Below, in pieces: positions 19,533 through 30,333 of a stretch of 41,500 bases of DNA. Position 1 is the first letter of the stretch, and each line of letters opens with the position of its first letter. Source of the stretch: Glandiceps talaboti (lineage: Eukaryota > Hemichordata > Enteropneusta > Spengelidae); assembly GCF_964340395.1 (NCBI RefSeq), contig NC_135553.1, forward strand, positions 17,823,501-17,865,000. Direction: 5' to 3'. Position numbers and translations under genes: made by a program. The notes under the pieces are model-generated. The model was not told the DNA's origin, ran no database searches, and saw nothing but the letters and a program-made list of their open reading frames with translations.

Positions 19533-20534
19533 ATTGGGGTCAATAAATCGATCATTCGTTCAATCGATTGATCAATCAATCAATTACATGCTCGCTAGAC
19601 CCTGTGCTCAGACCATAGACGAACGGAACCTATTGCAAACAGGAGTAATCAACTGAAGTATGTGTTGTACTCTCAAAAAGGGCAGCTGGACGGGGTTGTT
19701 TGAAACTGACGTCAAACGTTACGTTACTGACTCAATATTTATTGATTTGCATGGCGGTTTTCAGCAGATATTATAAATTCATCGGGTAGTTTATCAAAAA
19801 AATGTATGCCATATATTGGTGTTGGTCAGTGCGTTTATGTCTCCATATAATACATGTATGTACAGTACATGTATAAGGGGTAACGCCAGTACTTGTGGGC
19901 TAGCATGTAAACAATAGGCTCCATGGGCATTTACATTTATATCACAGCAGATGACCATAAGTGTTTTTCATTTCGAATTTTGCACAAAAGAACACAATTA
20001 TGTTTTATTTTTTTTATTCAAATAAAGAATGAAACAAGCCCAGAAATTTTAAACTTGAGAAAATCTAGTGGTACTGAGGTAATGCTGTTTACAATGTATC
20101 ACAGTATATATTGCTATATCGAAAACTTTGTTATTTTTGTTATTTCTTTTATTTAATAACACACATAATATGACGTAGTAAATATTAAAAGTACAATAAG
20201 ATGACAAGAACAAGTTTAAACAAAATGAAAATAAACTATAACAATCTAAGGATACGGCCATAATTGGGGAGAAATTGAGGGGCATGAAAATAAACGGTGT
20301 TGAAAGGGGTTTCACAATTTTAAAGCTCAAAGGGGGGGGGAGCTGTGATTTGATTGTATGTGAAATAAGAGATTACTGCAGGGTACCTTGTACGTTTGTC
20401 AAAAAATGCGGATTCGCAGCAACTCTGTACACTTCATTTACTTACCATATCGTTAATTACTAGGCATGCGCAGTCAATAGCCAAGAGAATGTGAGTGACT
20501 CTTATGTGAGTCCTGCATACATTTATAGGATGGC

Positions 20535-20680
20535 TGTGTAAATTCAGAACCGCGATGATTCAGACACGTACTGCAATCATATTGTTGTTGTTCTTGCTAA
20601 TTAAACATGTGTAAATTCAGAACCGCGATGATTCAGACACGTACTGCAAGCATATTGTTGTTGTTCTTGCTAATTAAACA
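20535..20680. repeat. 73-bp tandem duplication, unit B only
   Basis: Two nearly identical units starting TGTGTAAATTCAGAACCGCG. Unit A has a single copy near 6573-6640. Confidence 0.85.
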
Positions 20681-20939
20681 TGTCTTTCAGTTAGTAGAAT
20701 AACATATGTAAATAATCAGACAAACAAATATAATACAGAAAAACTGTTCAAATCTGGTCCACATCATTATGAATATTATTCTAAGAATTCGATCGAGAAT
20801 ACTATAAGTTGGTCCCATTCTTAGTCAGAGAAGGCCGAACTCACTTCATTAATAGTTATATTTAGAGATGTTGAAATATCAACTACTGAAATATCAGCTA
20901 CTGAACAGAAAATTGCTCTGGAAATCGCCGTTATAGAAA

Positions 20940-20941
<2 letters not shown>

Positions 20942-21025
<84 letters not shown>

Positions 21026-21026
21026 A
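20942..21026. repeat. (GATT)n microsatellite
   Basis: About 21 uninterrupted units, the simple counterpart of the nested array at 7557-7780. Confidence 0.95.
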
Positions 21027-21252
21027 TCAAATGACCCCTTTCAACACTATTGGTTATGAACTAGTCAATAAACCCTATATATCTAACAAAGCGATATCTC
21101 AGAATACTGTAGCAGTGATCATCTAGTATACTTTCAGTGTTCGGTAGAGGCAAAGTTGTTGACTGGCACTACACTCTAAAAATACTCAAATACTAACATT
21201 CAAAGTTTGAGTTGATCAGTGTCGAAAGATAGATAGAATACTTGTCTACTGT

Positions 21253-21500
21253 TTAACGCTTTCTTGCAATAACCTCGTATTGGCAAGAGCGGATAATTCC
21301 AGCTTCGCACTTCGGTACAAGCGATGGTGGATTCTGACCAGGTGGTACCGTGAAGATGGTGTTCTGGAACACGTTGACAAACATAAGGAACATCTCATTC
21401 TTTGCCAGAGCTTCCGCGACACATACTCTTCTACCAGCTGAGAAAGGTAGGTAACTTTCAGCTTTTGGGATTAGGGCGCCACCTTCAGTCAAGAATCGTT
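21253..21500 (-). CDS. P450 copy B coding exon 9 (heme loop, Gly452 to Ala)
   Basis: Two base differences from copy A: one silent, one changing the last heme-signature Gly to Ala (RRVCVAEALAKNE). Cys450 and the terminal YEVIARKR are kept. Confidence 0.93.
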
Positions 21501-23198
21501 CTTGTTAAAAGAGAAAAGGAGGCGATAAGTGAACGATACAATATAGGATGTTTTCAGTTGTTCTCAGAGAGATATTTATTAGTAAATAAACCAAGGTTTC
21601 TTGAAATACGTTTATTGAACAAGCATAGGCTGGACTTGGAGCCTCTCGGTGACTCTCATTTTTACGATGAAAATAAACTGGTTCTTTCAATTTGACATTT
21701 GTTGAGGTTCAACGTTATAGTGTAAATTTCAAAATGTCCTATAAACTGAGTAGTGTCGAATTTATGGTCTGCCCCGTTATACATAGTCTCAGTCTACAGT
21801 TGCACATAGTACGAAACAGCCTAGTATATACTCAACAACCATAGTGTAGTGTAAAACCAAATAATTACACTATGACAAAAGCGTGTTTGTTTATTTGTGT
21901 TTATGTTGGTAGTCTAGAATGAAAAGTTTCAGTGATCTGTTGCACAAGTTAGATCTCACTTGGTTGTCAGACATAATGTTCAGGAAAACAGGAAAAACTG
22001 ATAATAAGTATGTATGTATGTATGTACGAGCATACAGTGTAGGAAAAAAGAGCAAATTCTTAAACACTGAAAAAATGGAACTTCAAAATGATGGATTAAG
22101 TTTTCTCAAAAACGCGTACGTTATTACTTTATATCAAGTGCTAAACATGATGATCAACATCAAATGTATTACAACTAGACATTAACTACTAACCAGGTCT
22201 GAATTCCTCTGGTTCCTTCCATTCTTTATCAGTCATATGTAACTTCCAGTGGTTAATCATTATCCATGTACCTCTTGGAAGACAATATCCACCTAAAAGC
22301 AAAACATTGATATTGCGTCGTGGTTAGCTTTTGCTCGATGGTCACTTGGCTAGAACTAAGAATCGCGTAACCCTGCTCGTTTCACTGAAGACGGTATTCA
22401 AGGAGTTCTGGTCATACTTTGGCTATACATGTAACAAAATATAGTTTTTTGTGTGAATGGAATTCACTAAGTAGGTTAGTATTCTGGAAAACTTTCAAAG
22501 CCCCTACACACTCACCACCATCATATTTTGGTATCACATGTCTCCTCCAGCGTGATGCTCCAGTGGTCAAGTTGGAATATTCGATGCTGGATGGTTTGGT
22601 ATTACTATCTTACAAGCCTGTTTCATGCCTGTTGTCTATGACATCGTATATGATCACAGATGGTGACCGTAGGGAGGGAATGTCACGTGATCATGTTTTG
22701 TGAATTTGAATTTGAATATGAATTATTGAGTTACGTAAAACGATGTCATGAAATTGTAAACAAATTTTATTTTGCTATGTCCTGTTTAAGCCTCCCCAAC
22801 CCCATCTTTCATCTTCATCTGTCAGAAATATGTGATAAAATAGGAATGCTATTGCACTGACCAACAGACGTATCGCATGTAGTGGTGTGCGGAAACCCAA
22901 ATGGTGCCACCGTACGGATCCTCATGACTTCATGAACAACAGCTTCACAGTATGGTAGTTTAGACCGGTCTGAAAGACTACATCTACTCTCTTGACCAAT
23001 AGCGTTGTCAATCTCCTCGTGCACCTTGGTTTGTACATCCGGATAATTCACAAGGTAGGCGATACACCAGTCGAGGGAGTTAACCGTGCTATCAAGTCCA
23101 GCTGTAAAATCGATAGAAATTCAGTTATGGGAATAACTTTGCATTCACAGATATACATATTTGGTGATATTGGCAGTAGCGAAGACAGCCGCAAGACC

Positions 23199-23247
<49 letters not shown>

Positions 23248-23346
23248 TACATTGCCACCAAATTTGATAGGAACTTAATGAACTAATGTAGGTCGCCACA
23301 GAAATACACTACATATGCTATCAATAGGTTTCAACAGTACCTTAGC

Positions 23347-23382
<36 letters not shown>

Positions 23383-26244
23383 TGTCTGTGTGTGTCTGTG
23401 TTGTAGTTGTAGTTGTAGTAGCTGTTTTTGTGCTAACTTGTGATGGTGTAAATGTTGTGGACATGTGGTTCTATGATTCGGTGTGGCTCCACTTGTCTGT
23501 ATCTGTATCAATGTTGCACTTGTTTGCAATCATAAACTACACCAATTTCGTATAATAAACAAAATACCTGATAAAATTCTTTCCCTACCTGCAAATATGT
23601 CACCTATGGTCTGTCTGATATGTACATCTGTGATTAATCCAGCATTCTCAGTTCCTTCTGCTTCAATCTGGGCGTGGAGGAGATCATCTATCAGGTCACG
23701 ATGGTTGTCTAGGGATATTTGTAATAAACTATGGTTAGAAATATCACGAAGTTTCCTTCATGATGATGTGCAACCAAGATGTAAGAACCCACCCCTACCC
23801 CTACCCCGCCCCCACCCACCCGTAAAACAAGGAAAAACGAAAACGTTGTCCTTTGTGTAGGTTGTGTACAGGAGGAAGAAATTTTAGAAAGTTTTTGAGG
23901 TAGAGAAACAATATGATGACTAGAGTTTTATTTATTGGTGTTTTGGGAAAGAAGGGATACTCCATCGCTTCCGTTTCCTTCACAAACCTAAGGCACTGTT
24001 GTTATACTGTGTCTCTATTGAAGACCATTATAACATAAGTACACAGTATGCAATACTAGAATATCTGATAAGCACTAATTCTAGGTTTGACTTAATCATA
24101 TGTAAATGTGATGACTTAGCATAAACACTGACACTAGGTTTGACTTAATCATACGTAAATGCGATGGCTTAGCATAAACACTGACACTAGGTTTGACTTA
24201 ATGATACGTAAATGCGATGGCTTAGCATAAACACTGACACTAGGTTTGACTTAATCATATGTAAATGTGATGTCTTAGCATAAGCACTGACACTAGGTTA
24301 GCCTTAATCATACGTAAATGTGATGACGGTATAAACACTGACACTAGGTTTGACTTAATCATACGTAAATGTGATGACTTATCATAAACACTAATTCTAG
24401 GATTGACTTAATCATACATAAATGTGATGACTTAGCATAAACACTGACACTAGGTTTGACTTAATCATATGTAAATGCGATGGCTTAGCATAAACACTGA
24501 CACTAGGTTTGACTTAATCATATGTAAATGTGATGACTTAGCATAAACACTAATTCTAGGATTGACTTAATCATACGTAAATGTGATGACTTAGCATAAA
24601 CACTGACACTAGATTTGACTTAATCATACGTAAATGCGATGGCTTAGCATAAACACTAATTCTAGGTTTGACTTCATCATAAGTAAATGTGATGACTTAG
24701 CATAAACACTGACACTAGGTTTGACTTAATCATACGTAAATGCGATGGCTTAGCATAAACACTGACACTAGGTTTGACTTAATCATAAGTAAATGTGATG
24801 ACTTAGCATAAACACTGACACTAGGTTTGACTTAATCATACGTAAATGTGTTGACTTAGCATAAACAGTGACACTAGGTTTGACTTAATCATACGTAAAT
24901 GTGATGACTTAGCATAAACACTGACACTAGGTTTGACTTAATCATATGTAAATGTGATGACTTAGCATAAACACTGACACTAGGTTAGCCTTAATCATAA
25001 GTAAATGTGATGACTTAGCATAAACAGTGACACTAGGTTTGACTTAATCATACGTAAATGTGATGGCTTAGCATAAACACTGACACTAGGTTTGACTTAA
25101 TCATACGTAAATGTGATGACTTAGCATAAACACTGACACTAGGTTTGACTTAATCATATGTAAATGTGATGACTTAGCATAAATACTGACACTAGGTTTG
25201 ACTTAATCATATGTAAATGTGCTGACTTAGCATAAACACTGACACTAGGTTTGACTTAATCATACGTAAATGTGATGACTTAGCATAAAACACTGACACT
25301 AGGTTTGACTTCGGGTCAAATTTGTTTCGTAATTTCTGTCCTTGCGGTGACTTTCTTTCTTCAATCTTAATTAATTTTGTACTTACCTTTGAACTGGTCA
25401 AATGTTTCTTTGTGTTCATCTATCATCTTCTGTTCGACTGTCAGAAATTTGTTGACTAATTTTCTGAAGTCCCGTTCACCGTTGGTCAGTGGAATGTATC
25501 GAGCCAGTGGGAAAATATCAACCAAAAGACCACTACCAGAAAAGATGTCTATGAATTCTCTGACTAATTCCATCATTGTTTTCATTTCAGGATCATCCTT
25601 TGTATACCTTGTCACAGATATTAGAATAAGTATGAAAAAAATGAATAGTTGAGAGAAATACTGTAATGCAGACGATTAGGGAAGCTAATGTGTAAAATAG
25701 TTGGTATTCATTGTATACACACTATCACATTTCCGTTTTACAACCGTTGTTAAAAAAAAGCATTTGATGTGGCCTGACTCTTTTTGGCGCCGTTAAATAA
25801 AAAAATAGCGCCAATGGCATTGTAGCACAACTGTATTTGGCTGTTGCTATGGACATGGTCTTGTTGCTAGGGATATTTCAAACAGTTTTGGAATCTTTAT
25901 TACCTTGCCTACCCTTCCCACTTTTCATCTTTGTAATACAAACCATCATTTAGCTGTTGCTATGGGCGTGGTCCTGTTTGTAGGCATATTTGCATACATT
26001 TTTTTAATCTTGTTTTAATTGATTGTTTTTTTTATTTATTTTTTTTATTTATTAATCTTTCATATACAGACACCATTTCAGTGCATTGGCACTGTCCCCC
26101 CCCCCCCCATGGAACCTGTTGTAAGATTATGTACACAAAAAACAAACAAAACAAACAAACAAAATGGGACAAACCTGAACAAAAAGTTAAAGATGCACAG
26201 TGCACTTTAAAAGATATCCAGAAGGTTGGTTGGTTGATTGATTA

Positions 26245-26290
<46 letters not shown>

Positions 26291-28092
26291 ACTGTTCGAT
26301 TTCTTATACGTTTGTTCTCTCTCCTGTCATACAATTCCTTGTCTAAGTCAATATTTTAGCATAGTAGAGAGGCCGAGGGCTATGAAGTTTGGTACGGTCT
26401 AACTTTCCCAAATGACTTATTCTACAGCTCGGCCGCCACCGTCTTGTACGTGAACTTACTCTGCCTTTGATGGTTTCTTTCTCAAAAGCCAATTAACAAA
26501 TTCATCTTCAACATTTAACTATTTTTCTCGTAGCATGTGTGAAATTTCGATATTGCAACCAGTCTGGAAATACTTACCTAGTTCCAAAACACAGATTACA
26601 TATGACATTTGCCACCATTAAAAAGAGTATTGGTTTCGGATCAAGGGGTTCTCCAATATCAACAGCTTTCGTCAGCTGTGGAAGGGAATCTTCGTGTATA
26701 GTTCTTTCTAGACCTTCTCCACTAGCATAGTTTCTGTATGTAATGTGAAAATTAGAAAGACATATAACGGCAACATATAGGATAATTTAGACGAATTGTC
26801 AGCATGGCAATATGTTGGACCAGGTGTTGTACTTGTCTTGAGTTTGAAATGTTTGACCTTAGCTTGGTAATATTTCGAGTGGCTATAGGTCGATGTATTT
26901 CCGATGTCGTCTTTCGAGGTCGTATTAACAATTTGTCTTTAGACTTGCCTTATTGTCACGTCCGCAATGTGCATGGTTTGCCAGGGTGCTGTATATGTAA
27001 GTTTCAAATTGTTTTATTATGTTTTAGCCTGTCAATTTCAAGAAAACGCTTTAATTTTATCTTTCGACTTGCCTTATTGCTTGGTGAACCAATTTTCTGT
27101 GATATTTCCATGCCGGTGTGAACTCTCCTGAAACTATATCTCTCCTGCCTTCTGTTAAAATGTCCACTGAGAAAGAAATATTAATAAACAATTATTCACC
27201 AATAGATTTCGTTCAACCAAGAAAAATACGAGTGAACCAAATGGCCTTGTCTTTACGAATCGCAAGACGAGTAGTGACAAATCCTTTGGTAAAGAGCATT
27301 TTCCAGCTGAATGAAATAATATTGGGAATAACATAATTAATATACCTCCCCAAGCACAACTTATGAAAAACCGGGATAAAAAATGACGATTTAGAATATT
27401 TTGACTCATATTTCTTTCGAGCACCGCAAAAATAGTGAGGTAGACACGAATTGTCGTGACGTAGCACGACCGTTTTATTACATGTAATCCATGTTTTCAG
27501 GTGAGTAGTATTTTTTTTTACCATGGGAGTATTTTTTTTTAATTTAGTTTTTAGTTTTCCCTGGGAGTAGTTTTAACTTCATGGGGGTATTTTTTTTACC
27601 ATGGTAGGGTGTGTTTTTTTTTACCATGGGAGTAGTTTTTATTCGAATGACCAGGTTTGAAGGTGAGAGATTTTCTAATGGTTTACATGACACGTGATCT
27701 AAGCGAGGCTACTTACTTGAATAAATACAAGGTCGTCCAGCAAAGTCGTTCTGTTTAGTAACGAGAGCCTCTCTGACTAGTTTCATGTTATTCAACACTA
27801 CACAGTGACTGAGTCCAATATTCAGTGTATAAATATCTCCGTACTGTTCTGACAACTTGGTCAAATTGATGTGAGGATCTTTTGCCATCACTAAATAAAA
27901 ACACAATAAAAATGATTGACATGTCATCCTGTCTCTAGGTATCACAAAAATAATAAAAAACATGTATGTATGTATGTATGTATGTATGTATGTATGTATG
28001 TCTATGTATATGTTTGCATGTATGTATGTATGTATGTATGTATGTATGTATGTATGTATGTATGTATGTGTGTGTGTATGTATGTATGTATG

Positions 28093-28164
<72 letters not shown>

Positions 28165-28712
28165 ATGCATGTATTTTGTTTCAATGTACAAAACTAATTG
28201 TTTGTGTGCTGTTACTGATTGAAGTCGATGTTTTTAACTACCATGATTTGCTTCCCGTCTGTCTATAACTCCTACTGGGTAAGAATTTCTGTGTGAAACG
28301 AATAAGGGTATGCACGTATATGTTTGTAATGTATGCACAGCACGTATGTACAAGTACGTACGAATAGTGTGGGCACGTCTTGTACAACTGTGCTTGTGCA
28401 TCAAATTGTGTTTTATGTACATATTTCCCCAAAGGAAATTTTGGTTGAAACAAAATAATGACTTGAGTTTACTACATGTACAAAATGACCAATCATATTG
28501 TTTGTAAAGCATGTCATAGTGTTATATAAATGTACACCTACGCATTGCACTGCCGATAACTGGCAATCCTATTGGTCCTGGTGGGAAACCAGCGGGTTTC
28601 ATCATTCCATATACCGTATGTATTACCAACGTACCAATCAGAATCAACAGGAGATAGGTAGGGCTTGATAGGACACTGTAGAGACATTCAACGACGGTAG
28701 ACAGCATATTTG
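21253..28712 (-). CDS. Cytochrome P450 copy B (clan 2, CYP1/CYP17/CYP2-like), complete
   Basis: Near-twin of copy A, 505 residues. Coding exons on the minus strand: 28542-28707, 27717-27890, 27073-27166, 26578-26733, 25387-25607, 23589-23708, 22862-23101, 22194-22292, 21253-21500. Each has exactly the length of its copy A partner, and all splice sites, including the GC donor after exon 3, are kept. No stop or frameshift. Differences from A: W48L, T90N, F110C, L114M, S118T, G121R, A125V, A207T, V308I, G310A, T376A, V401I, G452A. The last puts Ala at the final position of the heme signature ([11 protein letters not shown]); the PROSITE P450 pattern tolerates Ala there. C-helix WKYHR, I-helix AGLDST, ExxR and PERF are intact. 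Upstream, the CRE is kept but the TATA box is not; downstream, the poly(A) hexamer of copy A is missing. It could be functional with changed expression, or an early pseudogene; an open frame favours the former. Confidence 0.92.
22194..22292 (-). CDS. P450 copy B coding exon 8
   Basis: Same 99-nt exon as copy A with several silent changes and V401I. Acceptor GCTTTTAG|GTGGAT, donor CCTG|GTTAGT. Confidence 0.9.
22862..23101 (-). CDS. P450 copy B coding exon 7
   Basis: I-helix AGLDST and ExxR kept; T376A just after the K-helix (RTVAPFGFPH), a position often lining the active site in clan 2 enzymes. Confidence 0.92.
23199..23247. repeat. (GAT)n microsatellite, copy B intron 6
   Basis: About 16 units, counterpart of 9928-9993. 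Confidence 0.95.
23349..23420. repeat. (GT)n and TTGTAG repeat, copy B intron 6
   Basis: Shorter counterpart of 10102-10200. Confidence 0.9.
23589..23708 (-). CDS. P450 copy B coding exon 6
   Basis: Carries V308I and G310A, changing the approach to the I-helix from VFGAGLD to IFAAGLD. Donor GCAG|GTAGGG. Confidence 0.9.
24070..25312. repeat. 53-bp minisatellite in copy B intron 5, about 23 units
   Basis: Same unit as in copy A, with variants largely private to B (GCGATGGCTTAGCATAA and ACACTAATTCTAGG). This indicates separate turnover of the two arrays after duplication. Confidence 0.95.
25387..25607 (-). CDS. P450 copy B coding exon 5
   Basis: Differs from copy A by A207T only. Donor AAAG|GTAAGT leads into the intron with the 53-bp minisatellite. 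Confidence 0.92.
25790..26290. other. Copy B-specific sequence in intron 4 with internal direct repeat
   Basis: Two diverged copies, about 112 bp apart, of GCTGTTGCTATGG ... TGGTC ... GGATATTT (starting near 25842 and 25953), then T-rich sequence, a C-run at 26097-26108 and (GATT)n at 26229-26288. Copy A has different tetranucleotide arrays here. Confidence 0.5.
26229..26288. repeat. (GATT)n microsatellite, copy B intron 4
   Basis: About 14 units following GGTTGGTTGATT. Confidence 0.9.
26578..26733 (-). CDS. P450 copy B coding exon 4
   Basis: Protein identical to copy A over residues 146-196; one silent difference at the first full codon (AAC for AAT). Confidence 0.9.
27073..27166 (-). CDS. 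P450 copy B coding exon 3 (GC donor)
   Basis: Acceptor CTTTCTCAG|TGGACA, donor ATAAG|GCAAGT as in copy A. Carries S118T, G121R and A125V before the intact WKYHR motif. Confidence 0.88.
27717..27890 (-). CDS. P450 copy B coding exon 2
   Basis: Acceptor TTTATTTAG|TGATGG, donor TCAA|GTAAGT. Carries T90N and F110C; the codon split with exon 3 changes Leu114 to Met. Confidence 0.92.
27961..28162. repeat. (GTAT)n/(GT)n microsatellite, copy B intron 1
   Basis: Counterpart of 15259-15540, shorter and with a different interruption pattern. Confidence 0.95.
28542..28707 (-). CDS. P450 copy B coding exon 1
   Basis: Identical to copy A exon 1 except Trp48 to Leu in the hinge. Acceptor TTCTCTGCAG five bases before the ATG, donor ATGC|GTAGGT. 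Confidence 0.92.
28708..28712 (-). other. Last five 5'UTR bases of copy B
   Basis: Acceptor CTCTGCAG followed by CAAAT and ATG, as in copy A. Confidence 0.7.
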
Positions 28713-28813
28713 CTGCAGAGAATACAGTAATACATGTATAAGGTTAGAATCGTAGTCTCACCGACACAATCTATGCCGCAACATACATGCATATGGACAT
28801 GTACATCGTTCTC

Positions 28814-29107
28814 TACTGCTATTTAGGTCAAACATAAAGTACAGCTTTGTATCACTGCTCTTAAGTGAAGTATTTGCAGTGGCAGTTCGAGTGACATTCT
28901 ATCAGAAGGTTGTGGCCTTTGACTGGTGATATTAAAAGGGTTGCATTTTGTAGAATAGCCAGTCGTCATATAAAGTGAACAGATCATTAGCTTTATGAAA
29001 AGCACGGCAAATCATCGATATCATTGAAAATTGCGTGGCACTCCCTATGTAAAGAGCCGGGAACAGAGAAACGAGTTGAATTACAGGCCGTATCATGAAA
29101 AAGAGGC
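28814..29107. other. Segment inverted relative to copy A (5'UTR intron)
   Basis: Starts TACTGCTATTTAGGTC and ends ATCATGAAAAAGAGGC; reverse complement of 16221-16513. Confidence 0.9.
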
Positions 29108-29381
29108 TAAAGGGTTGATCTGATGTTTAGTTGTAATGAACGACATGTCTAGTGTCTTAGTATACATACGACATAACCACAGTGCATGCATTGTTCATAG
29201 TACTTCGTGTATTTTGCAAAATAATTTTACGGCAGCATAGTATGTTGTCATGGTAACGGAAGGGTATTATTCCAAGGACTACATCAACATTGAATGCTAT
29301 ACATGTATAATATTAGCTTGTTGCCAGTGCGCGTTGTATTGTTTGTTGCCAAGGTGATGTGCCTTAAGCTTGTATACATAC

Positions 29382-29483
29382 CTTCAATGTTGTTAGTTGA
29401 CTGTTGCTGGAGTGAGTCCTACCAACACACAAGGCGTTCAAACGTCGATACAGTTTTGTGTTATTTAGTCTACCGAGCACAGC
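29382..29483 (-). other. Inferred non-coding exon 1 of copy B
   Basis: Donor TTGAAG|GTATGT aligns with the copy A UTR donor. The 5' end is set only by alignment with copy A, because the TATA box that would position it is absent. Confidence 0.5.
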
Positions 29484-29528
29484 TGTTCGAACCCACGTAC
29501 TACCCAGTTTACAACAGGGCAGCCATAA

Positions 29529-29536
29529 TGACGTCA
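29529..29536. promoter_or_regulatory. Full CRE palindrome upstream of copy B
   Basis: TGACGTCA, conserved with 17002-17009. The TATA box expected about 17 bases away is missing. Confidence 0.6.
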
Positions 29537-29652
29537 CAGTGTTGATTAATATGCGAACGTGGGTCAAAGGGTTTATCATCCAATATTACTTTCACTCTGT
29601 CTCGCTGAGTCTCTGTATTGCTCCCCCACCCACGACAAACGTTTCGCTAAAT

Positions 29653-29654
<2 letters not shown>

Positions 29655-29693
<39 letters not shown>

Positions 29694-29700
29694 GTGTCTG
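29655..29700. repeat. (CTGT)n microsatellite upstream of copy B
   Basis: About 11 units where copy A has G-runs and (CT)n. Confidence 0.95.
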
Positions 29701-30333
29701 CCTCTCTCTCTCACACTTTTAATTTCGTCTGCCACTGCGCTTAGTTCAACATTTACATTTGCAATGAAATTGTATTGGTTTATCTTCAGTTCACTCAGTG
29801 CAAAGTAGAATACGGCGACCCATCTTGCTGGTAAACATTCAATATAATAAGTGAATCAGAACAGATCCAACAAAGGCATAATTTAAGTTAATAAATACAG
29901 AAATATAATACTATGAACACTACATACAGCAACATATATTATCAAATACATAAAGCAAAAGATGAAGATAAAGTTACATTTCAGATACTGCCGATACTTC
30001 CAAATTGACGTGCGTAATATTGTCAGTTTCCATGCCTACAAATGTCTTCATAAAACCTAAAAGAATGTGTATTCGCTTTTATTCGGAAGGGAAAATCCCC
30101 ACAAGATAAAAAAACAACAAAAAAACGTGACGCTATCATTTGTATGTTGCTTCTGTTAATAATTATCAATTTCGGACTTGTGCATTTCTGAAGTTGGCGC
30201 CATTTTACGCAGGCACTTTATCCTGTGTTTTCAGTCTGTTTTACTTGTACTTTTTACTAGCAAACCAACTGACAGTGGTTTGCCGAGTCGTTTGACAATA
30301 ACACTCCCTTTCATTTGATATTTGATAAACATT

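Larger units (their letters stand above)
19248..30333. repeat. Segmental duplication unit B (contains P450 copy B)
   Basis: Partner of 4706-17890. Exon order, exon lengths, intron phases and most intron sequence are shared. Copy B lacks several insertions seen in A and keeps their empty sites. It has its own changes, including a 73-bp tandem duplication at 20535-20680 and an intron 4 insertion near 25790-26290. Confidence 0.9.

Noticed and set aside
27118-27524. Frames of 72-103 codons on both strands near copy B exon 3
   Set aside because: They overlap exon 3 and intron 2 antisense or out of frame, and are broken by indels in copy A.
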